64,000 nt of DNA from Rhytidiadelphus loreus (taxonomy: Eukaryota; Streptophyta; Bryopsida; Hypnales; Hylocomiaceae). The position numbers and the translations under genes are program-made. The DNA lies in the NCBI GenBank assembly GCA_947034895.1, contig OX344761.1:71175839-71239838 (forward strand), read 5' to 3'. The notes beneath the pieces were generated by a model. The model ran no database searches and was not told the DNA's origin. It worked only from the letters and a program-made list of their open reading frames with translations. Shown here piece by piece: positions 32,947 through 44,859 of this stretch. The stretch's first letter is position 1. Every line of letters starts with the position of its first letter.

Positions 32947-35900
32947 TTACATCAACCCAGCAAAGAATTTGAAAGTCTTAGCATCCAAGACGATTTGTCG
33001 AACGGAGGCGATGCATCCCAGAAGTCCAAACACGCTGAACAAGACAACAATACCCCAGTGGATCCAGAAGCGGGACGACTGCCGGGAAGGGCCAAAAGCG
33101 GCGGAGTAGAAGATGAACGGTAGCACGAAGTCAAGAGGGGTGAAGCAGAAAGCCCCGAGGACGCCGTTGATGTCGCCAAAGAATGGCAGAGCAGCCGAGA
33201 CGAAGGTGGCGAACACCACGTATGTCGAGCGCAGCAGGAATCGCGGCACCAGGTTGCGCAGGGCATACTTGCCTCGACTCACGTCTGAAGATCTGCCCTC
33301 GAAAATCTCAAAGGTTGGTTGAGAGTATACCTTTGACACCCAATACCCCACTACCACATTGTCAATTATTACTCAATGCTACACTGCCAAAGTTGTGTCA
33401 GTTTGAATGTTGGTGTTAAGAATTTGACAGGGTTACCTTACATAAACCACTCGTGCTATCAGAATTTGTTACGACAAAAGTACAACAGACAGGTAACCTC
33501 AATTAATTTCTTCTTAGACCCCGCCCACTGTAACCATTAGCTGATTGGAAGCACTTACTAAATGCCCATAGTGCCAAAGTTGTGTCAGTTGGGAAATTGG
33601 TGCTACCTCCAGCTAACGAACTTGCAAAGAATTTGCAATTATTTCTACTCATTTCCAGTAATTAGTTTAACTCCCCAATTTAGGGAAAACAAATGATCTC
33701 TATCTGTACCAATGGCTTGAAATGCTACATTCGCTTGCAACAGTCAAGTAGAAGTTACCAAACTAGAAAGACCAACTCCCCACTAATTGAATTGAAAGTG
33801 TGCACTCTCAACGAGTAAGTTGATTCCAAAGCTGATGGATCTTAACACCACAATTGACGCAACTTGGTCGGAAGGCAGGCGGAGCCTTGAGATAGGTTTT
33901 AAATGCAAGTAGCTAGCACTGGCCAAGATCTCCCTTACGGTGACTACTAATACTGAGCATGAACAAGGGAGAATTGAACCAGCCAACACAGAAACAAACG
34001 TACCAAAGCTACAGCAACGATCTGTGCGAGGGTGAACATGTTGGTGAGGACGATGAGCCAGCTTGGAACCAGAGCAGGGGACCCATCATTGGGCGCAAGG
34101 TTAGTCAGGATGTAGCCTGCAGCTTGGTTACCGAATGCCCAGTATCCAGCTATCGCCACCGAGAAGAAAGTGGTGACTACTACTGCGTAGCACACCAACA
34201 GTCCCCTGAACATTTTGTTCGCCACTGGAGGAGCCAACGTAGCCTGCAACCCATGTGCAGCATGAGAGAAGTCAGTTTACAGGAAACACACTTTACATTC
34301 AGTTGAGGAGAAGAGGTATGGCACATTTTGAGAATAGTGCCAACTAAGAGATAATAATTAAGAGAAAAATCATACCGAGTTATAGAAGATCAAGAAAAAT
34401 TTAAGCTGCAACATATTCTCACATGTGAAGGCAATAGTTCATTGGTTGGAGGAGTTTTCACTTGTTCGAATTGAACTCAACTTTGCAAACAAGGAGTAAG
34501 GCATTTCTGTTTCATGCCAAATGAGAGGTAATCAACAAAGGTTCTCTAGAAAGTTATGGGGTTACGAGTAGTGATTACAGACATTACAAATCCACTAGCA
34601 CTGAATCCAATATTTGACCATCCAATTTTCTCAAGAGCTGCTTCTGTTCTTACTGAATTTGTTGATATCCAAAAGCAAAAATGATGGGTGCAAGAGCACC
34701 CCTCATTGCTATTTGTTCCACAATCTTGACCTACTAGCAGTATTTTTAACGAGACGGAAACAATTAGTCCCCATTGCCGACTGTGATCAATAAAGAAGAT
34801 TTCAATTTTACTTGCAAGTGTTGGGGATTGATTAATCAAATGGGGAGAGTCTTTGATGATTTGAGTGCTTCTTGAATAAAGCAAGGGCCGACTCTACCTG
34901 AATCTCCGGTATGATTCCGTTACCAAATGTGGTGGTGATGATAGCAAGTGCTTCGAAGACGCCAAACAGCTTGGACACGGGGTCGCCAACTACAGAATAG
35001 TCCTTGGGCGGGGCTTGACTAGAATTACCTGTCAGAAAATCAAGCATGTCAGAGACATGAAAACAACAGAGTTTTTCCTTAGAGCACTAATTGAAAGTAA
35101 TTTTCTTTTATCAACAAATTCAAATTCTGGCCATGGGAGAACTGACAGAAATCTATACCTGCATAGATGCAACCTCCAACAACACAAATGGCGAAGCCCA
35201 AACAAAACAGCAATGAGGCGAGGTTGATGTAGCGGAGCGAGTGGAATGAAGGCAACTGGGCCAGCATCAACATGACAACCCCGAAGATCCCAATATACTC
35301 ATACAGTGGTTTTGTGCTATCTGGATCATAAATACTGTATATCAACTGCAAAATACAAACACAAATAAAAAAAAACCGCTCGTAAACAAACAGCAATGCA
35401 CTGTAAGCCTAGTTGGCAGATGTCAACGCTACAAGCATTACTGAGCTTTCACTTTATCATCGTGGTTCAAAGTTGAAGTCATGCAGATAATTCCAACTAT
35501 CAGTAGAAAATCCCTTCTCCCATGAAACCTCGTCATATTAAACCCTCCGAGATGTAATGCGACTTGATTTTCTAAAACACCTCTGGGGTTTTGAGCTTTT
35601 TAGTATAGGCTCAATATCTTCAATGACTGGAGGTTTTGGACGCACTTTGAAGGAAGTGCCAGTTATGTTACATTCGTTGTTTAAAATTAACAAGTGCATG
35701 ATAGAGTAGTTGAGTGAAACATGCACAAAGGGAATCAATCTCCATTTCTTATTACTACATGAGTATCTGAAATCACTCACTTTCATACTTTGGCCCCCAA
35801 TGATAATGCTTCCGATGACGCAACCCAGGCAGACAACAATCTGAATCGTTCCAATTGTGTAGTAGCCCCATGGCCCTGCAAATTGCAAGGGAAACCATTA

Positions 35901-37074
35901 TCTCTGCGTGATCCAAGCTTTACACGGTAGCTAAACTTTCCTGACAATTCTCATCAAAACATACCAGTTTCATGTTTCCCTGCAACTAACTGCCACTGAT
36001 AGAACCCCAAAAGGACCAACAGTCCCATATTGAGCCTCATGTCCTTTTAGCGGTTTCAAGTAGGTCACGAGAAGACTATACGTTGTCCAATTTGATCAAA
36101 ACATGCAATGCCCTTCCGTGATTACAATGTGACACCATCTAAATCATTGTTTTTTCACAATATGATCAAAGAAATTTGTCATTTTAAAACCACGAATCCT
36201 TGGACCTTTAGGGGTTCAGTGTTAGCCAATTGAGCATGTGAATACAGCAGGCTCTTGAGCACATACCGAGAACGTGTTCTCCCAGATCACGGAAACGAAG
36301 AAACCGATGACCACGACGATCGAAATACTCCAGAACTTGCGAGATGATGGAGTAGGCATAGAATGAAACACCAGCACACAGACACAAAGCCAAAATCCCA
36401 GCCACCCATCCGAGCTCCCGCAGAGCAAACGGCAAGGTCAGCAATGCCGGTGTGGCAATGGACGTGGTCAAATGAAAGCCCGCGTGCTTCCAGTTCCCTG
36501 CTCAAGCCAATTTTTCGGACTTGGGTCACACAATGAAGAAAATTGAAACCTCCTAGAAAAAAGTAGCGAATACTAAAACCATTAGGGACCTGATCCCGTC
36601 TCTGTTTCCAACAACAACTCATCTCTTCCAATCGACGCTTAGTTGGCCTTCAGTTAGCAACCATTGGGTGCAAGCATGACTTGCCTAAATGGAAAATGGA
36701 GTTGGCCTTCAATTGTGGTCCACAACCTCTCATTTTGAAGGATTGCATAAGAGATCATCTTACATTGAGAGAGAAAAATGTAATCTCTAGAGAATTTGGC
36801 TCTTATACCAAAGCAATCTCTACAGTGATCTCTATTGAGTGATCTCCCAATGGAAGCACACTCCTAAATGCGTTACAAAATGCTTACAGTAATCCTCTAT
36901 CCGAAATCTGAGCAACTTCCAAAATCCAGGAAATTAGGGTTTGCTCCCACCTTTGGATTCAAGAACGAAGAGCGCCCCGCCATCGACGTCCTTCGGTGCA
37001 ATTTGCGCTGGCGAGACCTGACATTCCTCCTCTGTCGAAGTGTGCAAGCTAGTGTAACCACGATGGCCATTCAT
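32947..37074 (-). CDS. GAT1: GAT1-like GABA/amino acid transporter (AAAP family)
   Basis: Seven exons on the minus strand: 37074-36951, 36497-36267, 35875-35781, 35345-35159, 35028-34898, 34243-34004, 33330-32947. All junctions are GT-AG and every phase closes, giving 463 residues (Arabidopsis GAT1 is about 450). An in-frame TGA precedes the ATG. Family signatures in order: GALFVLESKGNWKHAGFHLT, TPALLTLPFALRELGW, RFLRFRDLGEHVLGPWGYYT, GGQSMK, LPSFHSLRYIN, KDYSVVGDPVSKLFG, TTTFGNGIIPEIQ, GYWAFGNQAAGYILTN, LPFFGDINGVLGAFCFTPLD. About eleven hydrophobic segments suit the amino acid/auxin permease fold. Members take up GABA or related amino acids, usually with protons across the plasma membrane; exact substrate and location are inference. 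Its last exon is duplicated at 17518-17898. Confidence 0.9.
36590..36865. repeat. Dispersed repeat in GAT1-like intron 1
   Basis: Shares an ordered series of words with 62908-63200, inside an intron of the DUF21/CBS gene: AGGGACCTGATCCCGTCTC, GAGTTGGCCTTCAATT, GTGGTC(C/T)ACAACCTC, ATTGCATAAGA and GAGTTTGGCTC-type text. Length is about 280 bp. The two copies lie in the same orientation, opposite to transcription of their host genes. It may be a SINE or MITE; no coding. Confidence 0.6.
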
Positions 37075-37160
37075 CGTAAACAACGAAAATGATCACGAGC
37101 TTCACCCGTTATCCCATTCGATCAACAGCTCCGAAAGAACCTCCTCAAAACGATCGAATC

Positions 37161-37177
37161 GGCCTAAACCCTAAACC
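37161..37177. promoter_or_regulatory. Telobox upstream of GAT1-like gene
   Basis: GGCCTAAACCCTAAACC lies about 90 bp upstream of the ATG at 37074. AAACCCTA-type boxes are known 5' elements of many plant genes; a role here is inferred from position only. Confidence 0.4.
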
Positions 37178-37234
37178 ATTCTAGGACAAGCGCATTCCAG
37201 AGTGAGCGATCGGAATTGTAATTGATCTCAACTC

Positions 37235-37707
37235 ATTTCAAAACATTGCGTGAATTGCAATTAATCGCTCTCCCCTGGTACTCCTCCTCTAAAAAATCCT
37301 TCATGATTTGCGTCTGTGCACTGAAACAACGAGACGACAACTACAAACCAAACGGGGATGCGAACAAGGAATGAAACATGGAGAAACGCGTACATGCGCT
37401 TTGGATCTGGTGTTTCCAAGCGCCGATAATATTGCACAGCCAGCACGATTGACTAAAATTACACTTCCGAACAAGAGTGGCAAGTAATTGATCGATAGAT
37501 TTCAAAGCATTGCGTGAATTGCACTTGATCGCTCTCCCCTAACACTACTCTTAAAATTCTGAAACTCCGGGACGACAACTATATACCTAACGGGAATGCA
37601 AAGAAGAAATGAGAAACGTGTACATGTGCTTCGGATCTGCTGTTTCGAAGCGCCGAGAATATTCCACAACCAAAATTGTACTTCACATGAGCGATAGATT
37701 TCTACAC
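37235..37707. repeat. Imperfect direct duplication upstream of GAT1-like gene
   Basis: Copy 1 (37235-37488) and copy 2 (37499-37707) are offset by 264 bp. Both begin ATTTCAAA(A/G)CATTGCGTG and share CGCTCTCCCCT, ACGACAACTA, AACG(G)GGA(A/T)GC, TACATG(C/T)GCTT and AAGCGCCGA. They lie 160-630 bp upstream of the start codon, so they could be promoter or leader DNA. Confidence 0.75.
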
Positions 37708-37709
37708 AT

Positions 37710-40700
37710 GACACTCAAGAAATTCGATCACGCACGTAGGGACTCATGTGCGCAAGAGTAATTTAGTAGGAATTTTTGGCAGTGGCGATCAAGCTCAGTG
37801 ATGAATTGGAGTTTGAGATTCTATTTCCAAGTGATGAGAGATCATGAGACCTTGACGAATTGCGTTTGAATTCAGTCGCAAAAAAATGGGAGCGATGGCG
37901 GATGCGGCCAGTTTCCAGTTGTGAAGTAGTGGAGCACCACCATCCCTTCTCGCCAAGCAACACGCCATCACCATCAGCTTTGAGAGCATCTTCAATGGAA
38001 ATACAGAGTAAGGTAGGAGGTTCTGAAATGGCTCATCTAAGTGCTGATCTTCTTTTTTCATATATTTTCTTTGATGGAAATATTTTTAGCTCATTTTTCA
38101 GACAAATAAAAATAGAAGAGGAATCTAACACAAGTGGTTTTATATTTTTTGAAGCGTTTTTGAATTACTTATGGATTTTCAAAGGAGTTGTGTCATAGGT
38201 CCCTATTTATGTCCCTAGGTCTTCCATAAACTGTTCACTTGCAATTTCTAAAGAAAAATGGGAAAGCAAAGAGAATGATTGGCTCTTGCAATTAATAATG
38301 CTTTTTTCCTTGATTCATTCAATGACTATGGAGGTCAATTTATGAACTACCGTTTGTCCATTTCACAGTTAATTGTAGGGTCATTCTTAATGCCCGCTCC
38401 ATTTCAGAGCCTTCTACCTTAAAGTAAAAGTAATAAGGTAACTACACCCAAAATCATCCAAATAAGCATTTGAGCATCTATTCCATTAATATTTGGACAC
38501 TTTTTCGTGCCTGTAAATAGAGTTAACCTATAAACGTTCAAAATCTTCTCCAAAATTGATGATTTGAGAAAAATCGTCATAAAGTACTTTTTGGAAGAAT
38601 ATTTTGGAATTGATATACAAATAAAAGTTGTAGACTTTGACCATCTATATGGTTAGATTCACCAATGCTATCACCAATATTTGTCTATAAGTTTTGAAAG
38701 GAAAATTTCTAAATTCCTTCTAAATTCAAATACAAGAAAAATATTGTCATTTTTTGACTAAAATTTGTTGAAATGGATTTGAAATGAGGTTATCTTGATA
38801 TGGTGATTTTTTGAAAATTTTCTATTCTCTAAATCTATAACTTCATTTTTGCAAATCTAGTTTTGAACTAGAGTCAATGCAATTCTAGCTTGGTCAACCA
38901 CTTGACATATTCCACATTTGTAATTTAAAAAAAATATGTACTCTAGTAACACCAAATCTAACCATTAGATAGGATAGCAACTTGATAAAAGTATCTCCAC
39001 AAATTAGGTTGATTTTCATCCAAGTAATAACGAGAAAAAAAAGTGATTTTCAATTTGTTTGTCGTTTAGTTTTTAGACATGAGAGCACTTCAAGATTACA
39101 AAGTGTGCACAATTATGTAGGACCACAACCTGGAGTTTGGAAAAAATATGAAAGCTAAGGTCCAAAACTAAGGTCCGATGGAGTTTGGTTTAGTGTTTCT
39201 TTTGTACTATTTTTAGTTAAACCTTCTTCTAATACCCATTTACAAAGACATGATGAACTTTACGACCAAATCTAACCATTAGATAAGACAATAAATCTAA
39301 CCATTAGCACCAAATCTAACCATTAGATAGGACAACAACTAATATGTGGTGTATGTTGTCCAAACCATGAATTTCTTTTGAAGAATTTTAGCCATCTTGA
39401 GAAGAAAAAAAAATCCAAGTCTTTTTATAATTTTTCTTAACAAGTCACATAATATTCTATGACTTTTTAAAGCCAAAAGCATATGGTGCTAATGCCACTA
39501 GACTTCTCCAAAACCACCATTCCTGAAGTGGAAATGCTTTTAAAGGTGATTGCAAGAAAGATTGAACAATTTTGGTAGGGTTTTGCCAAACTGGATTTGT
39601 ATTCTACTATAACTTTTGAATTTTAAACCCAATGCCAAAAATATATATTTATTTTAAGATGTTTAGATTGTAATTGAATCCCTGATTTTAAAAATAAAAA
39701 CAAAAAACATTGTATATTTAAAATTCAATTTCTCTAATTTGTCACACTTTGGGGGGGTATTATTGGAGAGTACCCAAATTTAATGATGTAGAACTAAAAT
39801 TTTGGTGGTCTATTTCCATATTGGTAGGGCATGTTCCATATGAAGGGCATCAAAAAATACATTATTCTATGTCCATGTTCATGAAATAGGCCCCCAAAAG
39901 AACTCCATGGCTCACATACTTTTGAACATTGAAGATGGTTTCAAGTTCATTTTTTTGGTGAAATCTCATCACTGTCAAGTCCTCACAAATGGTCACATTT
40001 TATTTATTTATTTATTTTTCTATTATTAATTTATTAAAAATCAAAACGTTAAAGTACCCCTATTCTACCTACAATTCTAAATATCCTAAAAAAGGCATAT
40101 TCCAAAATCCTACAATCTCAAGGCCTTTTTTCATCAAATTCTACTTGAAACTACCAATGCATATCTAACCATAGGATCTTGCATTAGATTAGCATTAAAA
40201 TATGTGGAAGAAATTTCATAAACTTTGATTGTATGCATTGCAAGATGTTTATGTTGAAGTAAAAAAAATTGATTTTTGCATGTTGCTTGCCTACATTTTC
40301 AGACTTTGAATCCTTTTAGCTTAAAATTTTTGGACTACAAATGTTGAATTAAAAAATTTTATGTTGAAAATTGGATTGAGAATCTTCCAAAAAACCTCAA
40401 AAATCACACTTTATTTTCATTCTTTAAAAAATTTAAAACCTTAATAGCTTTAAGATGAAATTGAAACACAATAATCTCAATGGTGAGATTGTTCTAGCAA
40501 GTAAACTAAACCCTTTCAAACAACTTTCTTTTTAATTGTGAAAAATGCATTAAAAAATAAAGCATATAAATTATTTTTTCAAGAAGATGTTTAGATTGAC
40601 TCCAAAACAAGATTTCCAAAGAACAAGAATGCCCATAACTTTCTCATTACTAGTCCAAATAAAATGAATCTCATCTTTTTATATATAAAAGAGTATTTTC

Positions 40701-42270
40701 TATGACATACAAAATTAAAAAAAAATTATTTTGACCTTTTGTGATTTTTTGGTGTTGTAAAATGAACACTATTTTGGATATAGGGTGGGAAAACCTTGGC
40801 TTTGGGGCACCAATTGAAATAAAAATTATATCCTCGAAAAACTTATGTGTTTTCCTATCTTCAAAAAGAATTCAAAAAATCATGATGAAAAATTGAGACT
40901 ATAGGAACCTACCTGGAATTCATTTTGTCCTTCAAGGAAATAAATGAGACTCTTTTAGGGGTTAAAGCCTTTATCAGTGATGAAGATAGTGTATCCTAAA
41001 TTGTCCTAGGCTCTCATGCTCAAAAGACTTACATTCAATTTGCCAAGAATTAGGATGGGATAGTTTTACAAATAGGTCACAATTAGATGTAGTTACCTTA
41101 TATCAATTATCAAATAAAAAACTAACACTATGTAAAAAATCCTACATTTGGGTACATTAATATATGATAAAAATACATCTTCTATTTGACTATTCTATTA
41201 ATTTTAGGTATTTTTAGTATATGGAATTAATCAAAATTGATATAATAAAGTATAATCACTTGAGTCTTTTATCTTATGATGCCACAGATAGCCATGAATG
41301 GGCCTAATGTAGAAAGGAGCAATAAGCATAAAACAAGTATTATAAAGGGTGTGATATATTTGAGCACATAGTGTTTTGAAAATTAGCTCTAAATAGTGTA
41401 TGTCCATACCTCCATTCATCAAATGCATTGGCCAAAATGAGATATATGTAAAATTTTGTCTAGTTGTCAATTTCCCCCTAACAATAATTTCCCCCTAACA
41501 ATAGGAATTCTTTAGGACACATGGCAACATGTACTAGAATCATTCTCTCATTAATTTCAATATATCATATGTAATACTAGAATCCTCCTTTGATTCCACA
41601 AATGATATGGGATTAAAAATTTGTACTCAAATCCATAATTGTATTTTTACATATAAACATATATTCCATATTTGTATTTATATATGTATTACCGCAATCA
41701 TATTTGTATTTTGAGGGGGTGAATGGATGTTTTTCATTTTTTTCCCTGATTTTCAGGAGCCAATGTGTGCTGCGAATTTTGCTTGCATAATTTTCATACA
41801 AGGTGTCAGGTGTGACATTGACTGTGCTACATTGGTTCAATGAAATAAGTGCATAATCAAAAAAATTGAAATAATAATTAATTAACAATTGGTTATTGAC
41901 TTCTTACTTTTACAACTTTACTTGAGTAGCACTTTATTACTTGAACAATTTATTATGTAATCTGACCATGTAGCGATTCTAAAGAAATGGATAAATAAAA
42001 GTATTTCTTTTTAGAAACCTAAAATAATAAATTGGAAAATTCTTCCACTATTATTTGTTTACAATTACTAAATTGAATTGTAGTTTATAGTTCTTGGATG
42101 ATGAACAACAAAACTCTTTTCTTGACAACAATAATTTTCATTCATCTAAATTATTCTCAATACTTGATTTATTGTACCAATGGATTACTAGCAATCAATA
42201 GATAGTAGAACTTCTTTAAAGTAATAGGGTTAGGATTGGTTTGATACATTACATTAGAGAGGTTATTACA
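37710..42270. other. Gene-free stretch with repeats
   Basis: No supported gene. 39730-40975 belongs to the dispersed AT-rich repeat family. A short phrase ACCAAATCTAACCATTAGAT recurs near 38951, 39265 and 39310. Small open frames (37795-38061 -, 37860-38198 +, 41231-41470 -, 41613-41888 -) have no recognisable motifs. Confidence 0.55.
39730..40975 (+). repeat. Dispersed AT-rich repeat, copy 2
   Basis: Similar in order to 56590-57560: first a part with GGGCAT(C)(T)AAAAA and GGTTTCAA(G/A)(T/C), then AACCATAGGATCTTG, a TCTCAATGGTGAGATTGTTCT block, the TGCCCATAACTTTC/CCATAACTTTCACAT block and a final TTTTAGGGGTTAAA edge. Partial relatives lie at 43680-44100 and 49840-50400. No open reading frames of note. 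Confidence 0.6.
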
Positions 42271-42273
42271 TTA

Positions 42274-42667
42274 GAGCAACTCCAATGCTCACGTTGAAAC
42301 GAGCACAAGAACAAGTCTAGCCTAGGTCTGTTGCTATAATAAGGAGCAAGTTGGGCTACTTTGTAGCATGCCGCTTGCCCCCTCCACCTCCAATGCAACA
42401 ACAAATCAAGGAACAAGTGAACAACAAATATGTTTTTTTTCAATTTTCCCAATTGATTCTTCCCCTTCCAAACTTTGGAACCAACACCACTTGTCATACT
42501 TAGTAAATCATTCCAAAATATTGAGCAGGGGCTTTCATGTGCATAGCCTTAGAAAGTGCAGTTGGCCACAATGGCTTCATTGGGGCCCAATTTGGGGAGA
42601 CAAACGTTATATAAGCACCATTAGTACCACTCCTCTGCTTTGTTCTAGTGTTGCATTGGAGTTACTC
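42274..42667. mobile_element. Harbinger/Tourist-like MITE
   Basis: 394 bp bounded by GAGCAACTCCAATGC and GCATTGGAGTTACTC, terminal inverted repeats identical at 14 of 15 positions. Both ends are flanked by TTA (42271-42273 and 42668-42670), matching the 3-bp TTA target duplication typical of PIF/Harbinger elements. The interior has no transposase, so it is non-autonomous. Confidence 0.75.
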
Positions 42668-42699
42668 TTAGAGTCTTAGGGAGGGTCAATTGCATTCAT

Positions 42700-44600
42700 G
42701 ATGTTTGTATGTGGTCTGGTTAGATACCTATAATCAATATTACCTTAAAGAGGTTTATTACTTTAGAAAGTATTGCCTTAGAGATGTTATATTGTATGTA
42801 ATACTCATAGTAAGTATTATTGTCATTTTGTCATAAACTAAGGTGACAAATTTTTCATAGAACAATTTCCATGGTAATACTACTTTGATTTATCTTGTAG
42901 TTACAAATGAAAGCATTAAACACTTGCTCATGTTGTTACATTTGAAGTCTCATGTTCAAAGTATGAGAGATTTTGGAAAATAAGATGGAGTAATAATAAT
43001 AATAAATTTAAAATGAAAATTAGTATAACATTATATAAGGATTGTATCCTCAAGGGATTAGGACACCAAAAAAATCCTCCAAAAGTTACTATTCACAAAA
43101 CAAATAAATCATTACAAAAAATCTGAAGCCTTAAAAGGTTGTTAAGGAAATTAGTTTAAATTTTGACTGCAGTGCAATTATAGGGAATAAAAAAAGTATT
43201 TTTTTTATATTTAATTTTTTTTAAATTAAAAAAAAATTAAAATCGCCAATTTGCTATGATGCTGATGTGGCGTTGACGTGACACTAGTAGTGCCACATTG
43301 GATTTTGAATTAAAAAAACTAAAAAAATGTTTTTTAGTCACTTTTTGAATTTTTTCTTGTTTTTGCACTACTACGTACCATTCCAAAGTGGTAGCCCCCT
43401 AAAGTTTCCCTAATGATATACTTTGATGTTTACATTGCTAAAAATGAGTGAAGACATTAAAAGAAATTAAAATTAAAATAGTCCATTCTTAATAACTTGG
43501 TAGAGGTTATTCTACACCAAAAAAATGATAGAAAAAATATTTGCATGTCTAGAAATGCTAGTACAAAAGAGCATACATGTTAGGAAGTATATTAAAGACA
43601 AGAAATTGATTATTTTTAGATAGCCTTGATATATATGTGCAAGTCTAATAGAAAAACATGTCCTCAAATTTTTAAGTGAGATTCTTTGTTTTGAATTCTC
43701 AATAGTACTTGTTCAATCCTTTTGTCCCAAAATTAATGATTTAGAGTTGAAATTTTTGTAGTCTATATTCCTGGGGCATCTAAAAATAGATTGTTTTATG
43801 TCCACATTTGTGCAAATAGGGCTCCCTACTACATGCACATCAAAGAAGATGGTTTCTAGCAATCATTATTTTGGTGAAATTTAATCACCTACCAATCAAG
43901 TGATTCAAGTCCTCACAAAGTCACAAATTGCCAATCTTTGTTTAAATGTATTAAATGTTTTTACTATTTTCTAATAATTTAAAAATCAAAGTGTCTATTT
44001 TCTTAAAAAATTCTTCACTCTATTTTGTGAATAACTTTTAACCTACAATTTTTTTTCTTCAAAATTTGGTGATACAATATTTTAAATTTTATACTAATTT
44101 TCTAAATTTTTTTTTTTTTTAAATCCCAAAATTTCAGAGTACAATAAGCATTACCCCAAAGTCCCAAATGCTACCAAAAATGAACTAACAATCACCCTTT
44201 GAGCCTTCTGAATACTGCTCCAAATTTTAAGTTGGAAAAATCCCAAAGAACATTTATTTTAGCGCAAATAACAAAACTTGAAAATTTTGAATTCACATTT
44301 GGAAGATTTGGAACCCCAAATTCGGTAAGAGGTTACAAAATACATAATTATCAACCCAAAATAAGCAACAAGTTTATACTTCTTTCTTCAACTGTGGAAA
44401 AATAATAATAATAATTCTCAACCCTACATTGGAAGCTTGTAGCACTAGTATTAATGTATTTTATAATCTATACAAGTCATAGTTTTCAAGGTTTGGTTAA
44501 ACAAATGCCACAAGTTTTGTTGTCTAGAATTCCACCAATTTAACGATAAATGATGAATAGGTATTTTGTTGAAATGGTGGTATTCTTTTGCCATTTTTCC
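42700..44600. other. Gene-free AT-rich stretch
   Basis: Poly-A/T runs and a partial copy of the dispersed AT-rich repeat (43680-44100). I see no coding region, RNA gene or element termini. Confidence 0.55.
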
Positions 44601-44622
44601 ATTCATTTTTTAGGATTGATTT

Positions 44623-44763
44623 AGATTTCAGATCATATAGTCTAAAGTCTAGGACTGTTTTACATGTCAAACCACGTGGTCTGAAGTCTAGGACCAGTTT
44701 ACATTTCAGACCACATGGTCTAAAGTCTAGGACCGGTTTACATTTCAGACCACATGGTCTAAA
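44623..44763. repeat. 39-bp tandem repeat
   Basis: About 3.5 units of 39 bp, aligned on AGTCTAGGAC at 44646, 44685 and 44724, with CATTTCAGACCACATGGTCT in each. Because 39 is a multiple of three, both strands stay open and would read 13-residue repeats (plus strand GLKSRTSLHFRPH). I see no start context or splice evidence, so I treat it as a DNA repeat. Confidence 0.85.
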
Positions 44764-44859
44764 CCTAAAAGTACCAAGTTTGTGGAATATTGCCATTTTA
44801 ACGAACTAACTGTTAATTATGAAAGATTTTCAGAATATACCGCAGTACAAATGTCACTA

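Larger units (their letters stand above)
30370..33370 (+). repeat. Segmental duplication block E (inverted relative to B)
   Basis: Contains SKP1-like copy E with its promoter, the intergenic DNA and the last exon of the GAT1-like gene. The reverse complement lies at about 17480-20770. The breakpoint on the transporter side is inside or just beyond intron 6, which explains the single orphan exon in block B. Confidence 0.85.

Noticed and set aside
37795..38198. Overlapping 88- and 112-residue frames upstream of GAT1-like gene
   Set aside because: The true first exon of the transporter was found at 37074-36951 with an upstream in-frame stop, and these frames have no family features.
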